Assembly: GCA_017642335.1 (NCBI GenBank)
Contig: JAGCPF010000030.1
Span: 1 to 64,000, forward strand
Origin: Fibrobacter sp.
Lineage (GTDB): Bacteria > Fibrobacterota > Fibrobacteria > Fibrobacterales > Fibrobacteraceae
DNA: 64,000 nucleotides
Direction: 5' to 3'
Below the pieces are notes generated by a model. It did no database searches. It was not told the origin of the DNA and saw only the letters and a program-made list of their open reading frames with translations. Shown here piece by piece: positions 1-8,163 of the stretch. Position 1 is the first letter of the stretch. Each line of letters opens with the position of its first letter. The position numbers and the translations under genes are program-made.

Positions 1-382
1 CCAGCTGATGATCTTCAACAACGAAATGATGAAGATGGACAAGCGCTACCGCGAACCGTGCGAAACCTTCGTGAAGTTGCTGCACCCGTTTGCCCCGCAC
101 ATCGCCGAAGAAATGTGGAGCATCCTCGGTCACAACGAATCGCTCACGAACGTCGCCTGGCCGGAAGCCGACCACTCCAAGGCTGTGGAAAACACCGTGG
201 AAGTCGTGTTCCAGGTAAACGGCAAGGTCCGCGCTAAGGCAAGTGTCGCCAAGGACATGGACAAGGCCGCCCTCGAAAAGCTCGCCATGGAAAACGATCG
301 TATGAAAGAGTTCATGAACGGCAAGACCGTCGTGAAGTCCATCGTGGTCCCCGGCAAGCTCGTGAATATTGTGGTGAAGTAA
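1..382 (+). CDS. leuS: Leucyl-tRNA synthetase, C-terminal part (cut by window edge)
   Basis: This is the 3' end of leucyl-tRNA synthetase, the cytoplasmic class Ia enzyme that charges tRNA-Leu. The frame enters at position 2 and ends at TAA 380-382, giving about 126 residues. The visible part holds the end of the anticodon-binding helical domain (HPFAPHIAEEMW) and the small C-terminal domain with the typical FQVNGKVRAK stretch and a final KSIVVPGKLVNIVV strand. A strong hairpin terminator follows at 440-469, so leuS ends its transcription unit here. The catalytic HIGH and KMSKS regions lie upstream of the window. Confidence 0.93.
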   Translation, partial: QLMIFNNEMMKMDKRYREPCETFVKLLHPFAPHIAEEMWSILGHNESLTNVAWPEADHSKAVENTVEVVFQVNGKVRAKASVAKDMDKAALEKLAMENDRMKEFMNGKTVVKSIVVPGKLVNIVVK

Positions 383-439
383 GTTGTTGGGAGGGGAAGG
401 CCTTCCCCTCGCTCCAGCCCCGACCCCGCCCTTATAGTC

Positions 440-469
440 ACGCCCGCTCATTGAGCGGGCGTCTTTTGT
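440..469 (+). terminator. Rho-independent terminator after leuS
   Basis: A perfect GC-rich inverted repeat (acgcccgctca / tgagcgggcgt) is followed by a T-rich tract (cttttgtt). It lies 58 bp after the leuS stop. Confidence 0.8.
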
Positions 470-519
470 TATAACCCGCCCCGGTCGGGTCTTTTTGGGG
501 TAATCTAGAGAATGGCTTC

Positions 520-548
520 TTGCTTTTCTCTGAAAAAGATTATATATT
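520..548 (+). promoter_or_regulatory. Predicted promoter for the leader RNA before the Abi gene
   Basis: A TTGCTT -35 (520-525) and TATATT -10 (543-548) are separated by exactly 17 bp. Transcription would start near 555, giving a leader of about 54 nt that ends in the T tract at 601-609, directly before the Abi ATG. The -10 matches the TATATT form seen before many genes in this window. Confidence 0.55.
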
Positions 549-555
549 TATAAAT

Positions 556-609
556 AACAGGACCCCCCGCACCTCTCATTGATGTGTCCCAGGGGGGACA
601 TTTTTTTTT
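556..609 (+). ncRNA. Candidate short terminated RNA upstream of the Abi/HEPN gene
   Basis: Between the predicted start (~555) and the Abi ATG (610) lies a C-rich segment (563-568 is C6) and then a hairpin tgtccc (585-590) / gggaca (595-600), followed by nine T residues (601-609). This is a canonical intrinsic terminator ending exactly at the start codon. The C6 tract could alternatively pair with the G6 tract at 592-597, so an antiterminated fold is possible. The layout (own promoter, short structured RNA, terminator, Abi_2/AbiF ORF) fits my recollection of AbiF-type RNA-antitoxin systems. That functional assignment is inference. Confidence 0.5.
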
Positions 610-1479
610 ATGGAAATTAAAAAGGCGACAACATATAGGGAGCAGGCTGAAAAAATCGAGCAACGCGGTTGTTGCATCGAGAATCTTGATGATGCCGTTC
701 GCTGTCTTGAAACCATAAATTATTATAGATTGTCGGCTTATTTTTTACCCTTCCGAAAAGAAGATGGTTCCTATATTGCAGGAACCAGTTTTTCTAGAGT
801 TGTGCAGATATATGAATTTGACCGACAATTGAGACGCCTATTATTTTCCGCTCTTGAAGAAATTGAAATTTCCATGAGAGCGAGACTTGCGTATTTTCAT
901 GCCCATAAATATGGCCCGACGGGCTATTTGATTGAATCGAATTTTTCTCCGTCGCATAAACATCAAAAATTCTTAGAAACGTTTAATAGGGAAGTTGAAC
1001 ACAGTTCTAATGTTCCTTTTGTGAAGCACCATCAGAATTGCTATGATGGTGTGTTCCCTGTATGGGTGGCTGTGGAATTGTTCTCGTTTGGCATGTTGTC
1101 CTATTTTTATGCTGACCTTGTTCTTGCTGACCAAAAGCACTTTGCAAGTGAGTGTTATAAGACCGTTCCGAAGAATCTAAAAAGCTGGCTAAGGTGTGCA
1201 ACCGACTTGCGGAACATCTGTGCCCATTATGGGCGGCTCTACTATAGGATTTTCTCCGCTATTCCTGCAAATATTGAGAAAGTTGAAGAAAAAGAAGAAC
1301 GCTCTCTTTGGGCTGCTTTTCTTGCGGTGCGGAATTTGTATCCAAATCCCAAAAAGTGGAATGAAGAGCTCCTTCCGTCAATTAAGGATTTGTTTGAAAA
1401 GTATTCATCAGCAATTCAGTTGGGACATATTTCATTCCCTGAGGATTGGGCTGAGAAGGCGTTTGCTAAGGAAAAATAA
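610..1479 (+). CDS. Abi_2/AbiD-AbiF family HEPN protein (abortive infection type)
   Basis: The 289-residue protein belongs to the Abi_2 family (AbiD/AbiF), abortive-infection proteins with HEPN-like RNase motifs. Two RX4H motifs are visible: RLAYFH at residues 92-97 and RNICAH at 201-206 (followed by YGRLYYR). The family hallmark EIEISMRARLAY and an N-terminal INYYRLSAY segment are also present. The ATG abuts the T9 tract of an intrinsic terminator and has no Shine-Dalgarno, so expression must involve read-through, or an RNA antitoxin in cis. AT content is higher than in leuS, which suggests acquisition. A role as a growth-arresting RNase in phage defence is inferred from the family. Confidence 0.85.
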   Translation: MEIKKATTYREQAEKIEQRGCCIENLDDAVRCLETINYYRLSAYFLPFRKEDGSYIAGTSFSRVVQIYEFDRQLRRLLFSALEEIEISMRARLAYFHAHKYGPTGYLIESNFSPSHKHQKFLETFNREVEHSSNVPFVKHHQNCYDGVFPVWVAVELFSFGMLSYFYADLVLADQKHFASECYKTVPKNLKSWLRCATDLRNICAHYGRLYYRIFSAIPANIEKVEEKEERSLWAAFLAVRNLYPNPKKWNEELLPSIKDLFEKYSSAIQLGHISFPEDWAEKAFAKEK

Positions 1480-1851
1480 TTTTTGGCATCTATACGGACA
1501 AGAATCCGTTAGAGCAAAAAAATGGAGTCCCATCAGCGGCTAGGTTTCCAAAGAAACGCACGGCGTGGAGCCGACATTCACCAACCAAGGACTCTATAGA
1601 AAATATACCATTTTTTGTCTCGTAATTCGCGAGATGAAGTTCTCCAATTTCCTTTTTTTCGACCAACAATCGCCATAAAATACTCGTATAATTCGCTACG
1701 AGACAACTTTTTCGCTTTCTGTAGCGTTTTGTCTTGATGTTTGGAACATAAATTATTTTTTCTGAGAAATCTCTAAATTTCGCTGTTTTATGAGCCTGTT
1801 TCGGGCATTTCTACCCGCTGCGGTCTTAATTTTTTTAACTAAATTGTTGGT
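1480..1851 (+). other. Intergenic region, 372 bp, no gene seen
   Basis: No convincing coding frame was found on either strand. The region contains a 10-bp inverted repeat (1615-1624 and 1697-1706) whose arms lie next to two smaller hairpins sharing the core tcgtaattcgc. The last 20 bp include a TAAATT hexamer (1840-1845) 6 nt before the next ATG, which may be the -10 of the following lipoprotein gene. Confidence 0.5.
1615..1706. repeat. Inverted-repeat element (92 bp)
   Basis: ttgtctcgta (1615-1624) and tacgagacaa (1697-1706) are perfect 10-bp inverted arms. Each overlaps a local hairpin (1618-1634 and 1683-1702) with a similar AATTCGC loop. It may be a small palindromic repeat or a remnant of a miniature element. 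Confidence 0.35.
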
Positions 1852-2469
1852 ATGGTTAGATTGGAGCGATTTGTTCTTGTTTTTGTGCTTGCGAGCTTGT
1901 TTTGGGCATGCGACGGCGGCTGGAAAGATCGGTCGGAGCGTATTGATGTTGTTGTGGAGAAGGAAACCAAAATTGATTTTCTTGACTCTGCAGCTTTGCA
2001 TGCCATAGATTCTGCCGGTATAGAATGTGAAGATTTTTCTTGCCGTAGCTTTGAAGTGTCTACGAGCGAATGGCGGCGCGATACGGTGGACCGTTATGAG
2101 CCTCTGAAAATCTATATAGAGACGGAAATAGATACGATAAACTATACAAAGGACTATACGGTTTACCGTTGGAATCGGTGGTTGTATTTGGAAATCTATG
2201 GCTGCCAAACTATTGAGTGCCTTGATGCCGAAAAGATTGTATTGCACAACGACGATTATTCCTATTCGGTATTGTTGAAAAAAGGCGACTTTACCATTTC
2301 CAAGTTGGATAAGTCGAAGATGCCTTCTGCCCAAGGCGAAGTGTATGTCATGCACTATTTTAACCTGAAAATAGATGTAGAAGGAATCCGAATCAACTGG
2401 AATGTTCAGATGGCGCAATCTGAATATACGGAATGGGTTCCCTATCACTTTGTTCCGCTTTGGGGGTAG
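1852..2469 (+). CDS. Hypothetical lipoprotein
   Basis: The 205-residue protein has an N-terminal hydrophobic signal ending in a lipobox (SLFWAC, lipidated Cys20), so it is probably an outer-membrane or periplasmic lipoprotein. The mature part is acidic, rich in Asp/Glu/Tyr/Trp, and matches no family I recognise. The ATG at 1852 is 6 nt after a TAAATT hexamer and has no Shine-Dalgarno, fitting the leaderless pattern in this window. The next lipoprotein gene starts 3 bp after its stop, so the two are co-transcribed. Confidence 0.6.
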   Translation: MVRLERFVLVFVLASLFWACDGGWKDRSERIDVVVEKETKIDFLDSAALHAIDSAGIECEDFSCRSFEVSTSEWRRDTVDRYEPLKIYIETEIDTINYTKDYTVYRWNRWLYLEIYGCQTIECLDAEKIVLHNDDYSYSVLLKKGDFTISKLDKSKMPSAQGEVYVMHYFNLKIDVEGIRINWNVQMAQSEYTEWVPYHFVPLWG

Positions 2470-2472
2470 CCA

Positions 2473-4026
2473 GTGAAGAGATGTTTCCTATTTCTTTTAT
2501 ATGTGCTGCTCGTTGTAGGCTGTAGCTCTGATGATGCTGTATTTCACAATGCCCTTCATTTTTACGAAGATGATGCAGAAATAAAAACGATTGCTTTTGG
2601 GGAAACGACAGGCTGCTTGGATAGCGTGACCGCTTTCGAGCTGGACTATCATTTGGATTCAGGTGCTTCGAAACGTTTAACTCCCGAAGACGGTAAGGTG
2701 AATATCAAGCGAGGAAAGTTTAAGAGCCCTTATCTTCTTATACGGGCGGATTTTTCCTCTTGTGACGATGATGAAAAGGAAAAACGTCCGTCATTGTACC
2801 TGTTCCTAGATTCGACATATGAGTACGCCGGAAGCGATCGCACGTTGTTCTATAACATCAATGTGGTCTCCTCGTTATATCAAGACAGGGCGATGCAGCT
2901 AGTGAAAGAGGGGTATCCTTATAATGCGGCAATGGAATTGGCTGCTGGTGAGTTGAAGGTTGTTTTGGGCGGTGCGTTTGAGAATAAATATGTGGAGCCT
3001 ATAATCCATTACGACCAAATGGATGCCTTTAGAGAGGATTTTAGCGATGGCTCCATGGAAGACAGCCTGTTAATGACGGCCATAGCGGATTTTGTTCTGG
3101 AGGAAAAGGTGGAATGGTCTGATTCTGCCGCTCAAGTTTTTTATACCCACTATGTTGAAAAATATCTCGGAATGGCGACTTGTGAAGAACGGGGCCAAAG
3201 GGTTCGCATAACAAACAAACTTTCGACCCATTGGGAAGACAGCCTTGTTTGTGACTCGTCAAAGAACCTGTATCCGGCCTTGTTCGACAGCCTGGATTAC
3301 AAAATGGGGCTTTGCCTGAATCAAGATGAAGAAAAATCTGTGGATTGTACGGACAAGGATTCGACTTGTTATGTCTGCCGTAGCCACAGTTGGTCTAACG
3401 CGTCAAAATCGGATTGGCTCTCGTTTTATTATCACCCTTGTGATTCCTTGCAGGAGGGAGATTCCCTTCAACGTAGAGATACAATTTTCGTGTGTCGTTA
3501 TAGCTCTTGGTCAATGGCGGAAATTGATTCCCTCGGTTACGCGCTGGGGCCCTGCACTGCAGACAATTTATGGGAGAAAAAAGAATATACGAACGGGACG
3601 TTCTATTCTTGTGTAGATGTTACCATTCTCTATGCAACGTTTCATTTGGATCCTGATTATCAATGGTGGCAGACGAAGCCTAGCTATGAATTGTTCAAGG
3701 AACGTGAATGTGACGAAAATAAGGACTCCTTCAGGGTGGTTGAAATTGTTCTTGGAACCGATACAACTTATTATACATGTGCGTTTAACCTTTTCTCTTC
3801 TAGAAAGGAAGGCTTTGAGTCGATTGACAAGAAGCGGGCTTATGATATGCTGGTTGCGGGGAAAATGCTGGAGAAAGAGGAATGTAATTCTGAAGTCGCC
3901 CTAACGAAGCTCGTTTACGATGATGAATTTCCGGGAAAGGCGCTCGTATGTGATTACAGTAAAGCCCGTTCCATGTACTTATGGCGCGAGGCGACCGATG
4001 AAGAAATAGAGAAACTCTCTAAGTAA
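2473..4026 (+). CDS. Hypothetical lipoprotein with Cys/Trp/Ser repeats
   Basis: The 517-residue lipoprotein starts at GTG 2473, 3 bp after the preceding gene; a G-run (2462-2466) at suitable distance can serve as ribosome binding site. The signal peptide ends in LLVVGC (Cys17). The C-terminal half repeats a short pattern of paired Cys with Ser/Trp (TCYVCRSHSW, FVCRYSSW, FYSCVDV), a style common in secreted Fibrobacter lipoproteins. The N-terminal half is acidic and predicted soluble. No enzyme signature was seen. It probably forms a two-gene operon with 1852-2469, ended by the hairpin at 4048-4081. Confidence 0.65.
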   Translation: MKRCFLFLLYVLLVVGCSSDDAVFHNALHFYEDDAEIKTIAFGETTGCLDSVTAFELDYHLDSGASKRLTPEDGKVNIKRGKFKSPYLLIRADFSSCDDDEKEKRPSLYLFLDSTYEYAGSDRTLFYNINVVSSLYQDRAMQLVKEGYPYNAAMELAAGELKVVLGGAFENKYVEPIIHYDQMDAFREDFSDGSMEDSLLMTAIADFVLEEKVEWSDSAAQVFYTHYVEKYLGMATCEERGQRVRITNKLSTHWEDSLVCDSSKNLYPALFDSLDYKMGLCLNQDEEKSVDCTDKDSTCYVCRSHSWSNASKSDWLSFYYHPCDSLQEGDSLQRRDTIFVCRYSSWSMAEIDSLGYALGPCTADNLWEKKEYTNGTFYSCVDVTILYATFHLDPDYQWWQTKPSYELFKERECDENKDSFRVVEIVLGTDTTYYTCAFNLFSSRKEGFESIDKKRAYDMLVAGKMLEKEECNSEVALTKLVYDDEFPGKALVCDYSKARSMYLWREATDEEIEKLSK

Positions 4027-4047
4027 AAGGTTAAAACAGATTACGAA

Positions 4048-4081
4048 AAAAGACCGTGACTTTTTAGTCGCGGCCTTTTTT
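4048..4081. terminator. Bidirectional terminator between lipoprotein and pgi fragment
   Basis: gaccgtgac / gtcgcggcc form a stem with one mismatch and a wobble pair around a T-rich loop. The stem is flanked by an A tract (4046-4051) and a T tract (4076-4081), so it can act on both strands. A closely similar hairpin lies after the intact pgi (11189-11220), showing that the terminator was duplicated with the pgi 3' end. Confidence 0.7.
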
Positions 4082-4118
4082 AATGCTTGGATCTTTCGCC
4101 GCTGCGCGGCTCAGATGA

Positions 4119-5695
<1,577 letters not shown>

Positions 5696-5702
5696 GGACT
5701 GT

Positions 5703-6224
5703 TTATTTAATATTGAGACATTTTTTGAATTCGACTACATCGTTTTTAGCTCTACTTGTATCGCCGTGGAAACTTTTGATGGTAAATTTTTCGGCAAGTT
5801 TTTTGATGTTCAATAAGTTTTCATTCGCTTTTTTGCATTTTTGGATAAGCAGGGTTTCACAAAGGTCAATTTCGTCTGAGCAATCTTTTCGATTGTTCAA
5901 CAGAACAAAATAGACTTGTAAGCCTGTTTTTGTAGCTCTAGCCAAGAAGTCGTTGAGCATAGCTTTTTTGGTTGTTGCGAAACATTCCTGTTTGAAAGAT
6001 TTATTTGTCCTGCCGACATAGATGGGGGTTGAACCACGAGTTACCGCATTTGCGAAAACGTAGCACCCTTTCTTATCAGCGTATTTTGAAAAAACTTTAT
6101 CCTTCCAAAGTGATGCCCCAACATCACTAAGTTGCCGAATGGTTATTTTTCCGCCCTTAATTTTCTTGGGCTTTGTCGGTACATCAAAGGGGCCGTGAAT
6201 GGTGAAGCTTACTGGCATAGGCAT
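5703..6224 (-). CDS. GIY-YIG-like nuclease-fold protein
   Basis: The 173-residue protein shows the GIY-YIG fold pattern: GCYVF (residues 53-57) for the GIY strand, PIYVGRT (67-73) for the YIG strand with Arg72, a downstream Glu in LCETLLI (E123), and Asn in ENLLN (135-139). These match the order of catalytic positions in GIY-YIG nucleases, although the spacing is unusual and activity is uncertain. The start at 6224 follows the 77-residue gene by 6 bp. It is part of the operon FISUMP lipoprotein, small protein, GIY-YIG protein, lipoprotein. The setting in an accessory island suggests mobile or defence cargo. Confidence 0.6.
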   Translation of the reverse strand: MPMPVSFTIHGPFDVPTKPKKIKGGKITIRQLSDVGASLWKDKVFSKYADKKGCYVFANAVTRGSTPIYVGRTNKSFKQECFATTKKAMLNDFLARATKTGLQVYFVLLNNRKDCSDEIDLCETLLIQKCKKANENLLNIKKLAEKFTIKSFHGDTSRAKNDVVEFKKCLNIK

Positions 6225-6230
6225 TCTCCT

Positions 6231-6464
6231 TTAGCCTTTTTTTGTGGCTAAATATTGGATAACGGAAAAGATTTTTTCACCAAGTTCTTGCATGTTGCCA
6301 GATTGTTTCTTGGTCATAGGCTCAGTCCAATCGAATGCCCTTGCATTTTTGGTGATTTTACCATCTTTCCAAGCCTTGAAAGAATAGGAATGCAATTCCT
6401 TTCCGTCGGCAGTTTCTTTTGTGTCGACTTTAATATTTAGTAAGAGAGAATACATTTTGGACAT
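6231..6464 (-). CDS. Small hypothetical protein
   Basis: The 77-residue, Lys-rich protein (MSKMYSLLLNIKV...) has no recognised domain. Its start lies inside the end of the FISUMP gene (28-bp overlap) and its stop is 6 bp before the GIY-YIG start, so it is translationally coupled to both. An AGGAGG-like segment (complement of cctcctttt, 6471-6479) precedes the ATG at good distance, supporting this start. It could be a partner of the GIY-YIG protein. Confidence 0.6.
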   Translation of the reverse strand: MSKMYSLLLNIKVDTKETADGKELHSYSFKAWKDGKITKNARAFDWTEPMTKKQSGNMQELGEKIFSVIQYLATKKG

Positions 6465-7333
6465 GATAATTCCTCCTTTTTATCTTCTGAGTCAGCAATG
6501 CAACGAACAGCTAATTTCCAATTTTCAGACTTGATAAAAACACGTCCTTCCCAAATTTCCGGTTTAAAAAGGTGCTCATGTCGCATCACATACCCGTATG
6601 AGCTAGTCCACAGCATTGCTTCGCCCCAATGATCTTCAAACTTTTCGTCTTTCTGAATGTAATAACCACGAGTTTGTTTTAACCCGCTATTCTCTTTAAT
6701 TAGCTTATTGATGAATTTTGCTGCTTCTGACTTTGACGGCAATCTCCATCCTTCGGGACATACATTTATGGCTTCAGAAAATGGATAGAAACGTCCACTT
6801 GAACATTCGCTTTCGTCATCTAGATAGCAAATACTATTGGGTGTTTTTATGCTTAGATTATCTGACATCCAAATTTGGTTCCCTACGCGAATAGCCTTAT
6901 GACCATTAATTTCTTGAAGTCGTTGTTGTTCTTCTCCTTTTCCCTGAACACATCGAACCGACCAATTACCAGTTTTAATAGCAGAAGATATCTTATTTCC
7001 TTCTTTCACATAAGCATTTAGAGAGAAATCCTCTTTTTCAGTAGATGACCATGTGCTTCCTAAACTAGTATCGGCTACAACGGTTTCTATTTCTGATTTA
7101 CTTGGTAAATGCCAACCTTCGGGGCAAGCAGCAAGCGCCTCATCCCATGTGTACGAGTCATTTCCCTTGTATTTCAGTTCATCTGCCATCCAAACTTTTT
7201 CACCAATCTTAACGGTCTTGTATTTTTGACCGTCGCGAGGGTCTGTGAAAGTATCGCTATCTCCACAGGCAGTGAAAATGGAAGTCATTGCAATAAGGAC
7301 TATTGCAGCGGTGAATAAATTGATCTGTTTCAT
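6437..7333 (-). CDS. Lipoprotein with two FISUMP domains
   Basis: The 298-residue protein has a signal peptide ending in IFTAC (Cys23), followed by two copies of the FISUMP (Fib_succ_major, TIGR02145) unit. The first runs from DPRDGQKYKTVKIG and WMADEL to ACPEGWHLPSKSE; the second from GNQIWMSDNL to NVCPEGWRLPSKSE and a final VRCI. FISUMP proteins are surface-attached and massively expanded in Fibrobacter. The ATG at 7333 gives a clean signal peptide, whereas longer starts do not. It is the first gene of a four-gene operon and is preceded by the structured element at 7412-7640. Confidence 0.8.
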   Translation of the reverse strand: MKQINLFTAAIVLIAMTSIFTACGDSDTFTDPRDGQKYKTVKIGEKVWMADELKYKGNDSYTWDEALAACPEGWHLPSKSEIETVVADTSLGSTWSSTEKEDFSLNAYVKEGNKISSAIKTGNWSVRCVQGKGEEQQRLQEINGHKAIRVGNQIWMSDNLSIKTPNSICYLDDESECSSGRFYPFSEAINVCPEGWRLPSKSEAAKFINKLIKENSGLKQTRGYYIQKDEKFEDHWGEAMLWTSSYGYVMRHEHLFKPEIWEGRVFIKSENWKLAVRCIADSEDKKEELSCPKCILSY

Positions 7334-7762
7334 TTTTTCCTCACGGGTTGGGTTAACACCTATGGAGTTTACCCTGTTCCACAAAGATCTTCGCCAAATT
7401 TGTATGGATGCAAAAAAGGCGTGAGTCGTTGCATTTACCAAGGTGAGGCTCTGCATTGCCTAAGAACGATAAACGCAAACGACCCACGCCCCGAAAGGGC
7501 TGTTGTCAATAACCAGCCTAAGGGCTGACACGACAATCCGAGATATGTCGAAAAACGGCATACCTGCGTGAGCGTTCGCCTTGTCCTCGTTCTTTGAAAT
7601 TTGCAGATTTCACCTTGAGAACAAGAGCTAAACTCTTTTACTCTTTAAAAATAACATAAAAAAAGGCAAAATGCACAAAAAGTTTACGACGCAACCTGTT
7701 TTTGTGCGAAAAATCGCCGAAAATGCCAATTTTACGATAAATTTGGACAAACCCTATCAGGA
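7334..7762. other. Intergenic region, 429 bp, holding structured element 1
   Basis: No protein-coding frame is supported here. Most of it is the structured element described at 7412-7640. The remainder is AT-rich sequence that should contain the promoters of the FISUMP operon (minus) and of the primase-helicase gene (plus). No unambiguous -35/-10 pair was found for either. Confidence 0.5.
7412..7640 (-). ncRNA. Candidate structured RNA element, copy 1
   Basis: Read on the minus strand, the element has: a hairpin with apical stem tgaaat/atttca (7607-7612 with 7595-7600) and basal stem 7618-7622/7589-7593; a GAGGACAAGGCGAAC..CTCACG segment; a hairpin-rich insert (7505-7560); and an 11-bp stem (7480-7490 with 7418-7428) whose 3' side is followed by six T (complement of 7412-7417), like an intrinsic terminator. 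A diverged homologue lies at 35351-35570 and shares 24 identical bases (7469-7492 = 35416-35439), the tgaaat/atttca hairpin and the terminator-like stem. Both copies precede a minus-strand gene. Function unknown: leader RNA, regulatory RNA or element end are all possible. Confidence 0.5.
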
Positions 7763-7810
7763 ATGATTGTATATTCCAAACGAGTGGATAAGGGAATGGG
7801 GGTGGAAGTG

Positions 7811-8134
7811 ATGCCTACGGAATCGTTGTCTATAGAAGTTTTAGAGCAAGAGCGTTTGCAGTTGCTAGACCGCCTGAAAGAGATAGACGGTCTTCTTGAA
7901 AAACTGCGGATGGAGCGAAAAACGCCAGATCGGCAGAATGCGGATATTTCCGGATTGAAAGGGGTGGACAAATATTCTCCCGTCGAAAAAAAATCAAGCT
8001 GTTCAAAAGTTTATTTCAAGGGCGACAGGATGTTTTCGCAAGGCGGTTCGAAAGTGCAAAAACAGGGAAATCGGGCTATCAGCCTGTTTGCGAAAATGAA
8101 TGGAAGGCCGGCGTCTGCGAAAAGCCGAAAGTAA
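7811..8134 (+). CDS. N-terminal part of TOTE-type primase-helicase (out of frame with the rest)
   Basis: This frame encodes a coiled-coil stretch (ESLSIEVLEQERLQLLDRLK..) ending in GVDKYSPVEKK, which matches the usual N-terminus of TOTE primase-helicase proteins. The continuation of the family sequence (IKLFKSLFQGRQDVFARRFE...) is found in the -1 frame right after an A8 run (7986-7993). In this frame the residues after the A run are unrelated and end at 8134. I chose ATG 7811 because a GGGGGTGG segment precedes it at suitable distance; ATG 7763 is possible. Either one A has been lost, or ribosome/polymerase slippage on the A run restores the full protein. Confidence 0.55.
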   Translation: MPTESLSIEVLEQERLQLLDRLKEIDGLLEKLRMERKTPDRQNADISGLKGVDKYSPVEKKSSCSKVYFKGDRMFSQGGSKVQKQGNRAISLFAKMNGRPASAKSRK

Positions 8135-8163
8135 AATGTGCCTTTTGCTCACATCGTAAATTC

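Noticed and set aside
1753..2448. 231-codon open frame on the minus strand opposite the lipoprotein 1852-2469
   Set aside because: The plus strand has a clean signal peptide and lipobox; the minus frame has no ribosome site and a composition typical of an antisense shadow.
7412..7640. Structured element considered as tracrRNA, a known riboswitch or RNase P RNA
   Set aside because: No cas gene or repeat array is present, no aptamer consensus I know matches, and it is too short and lacks the RNase P core.
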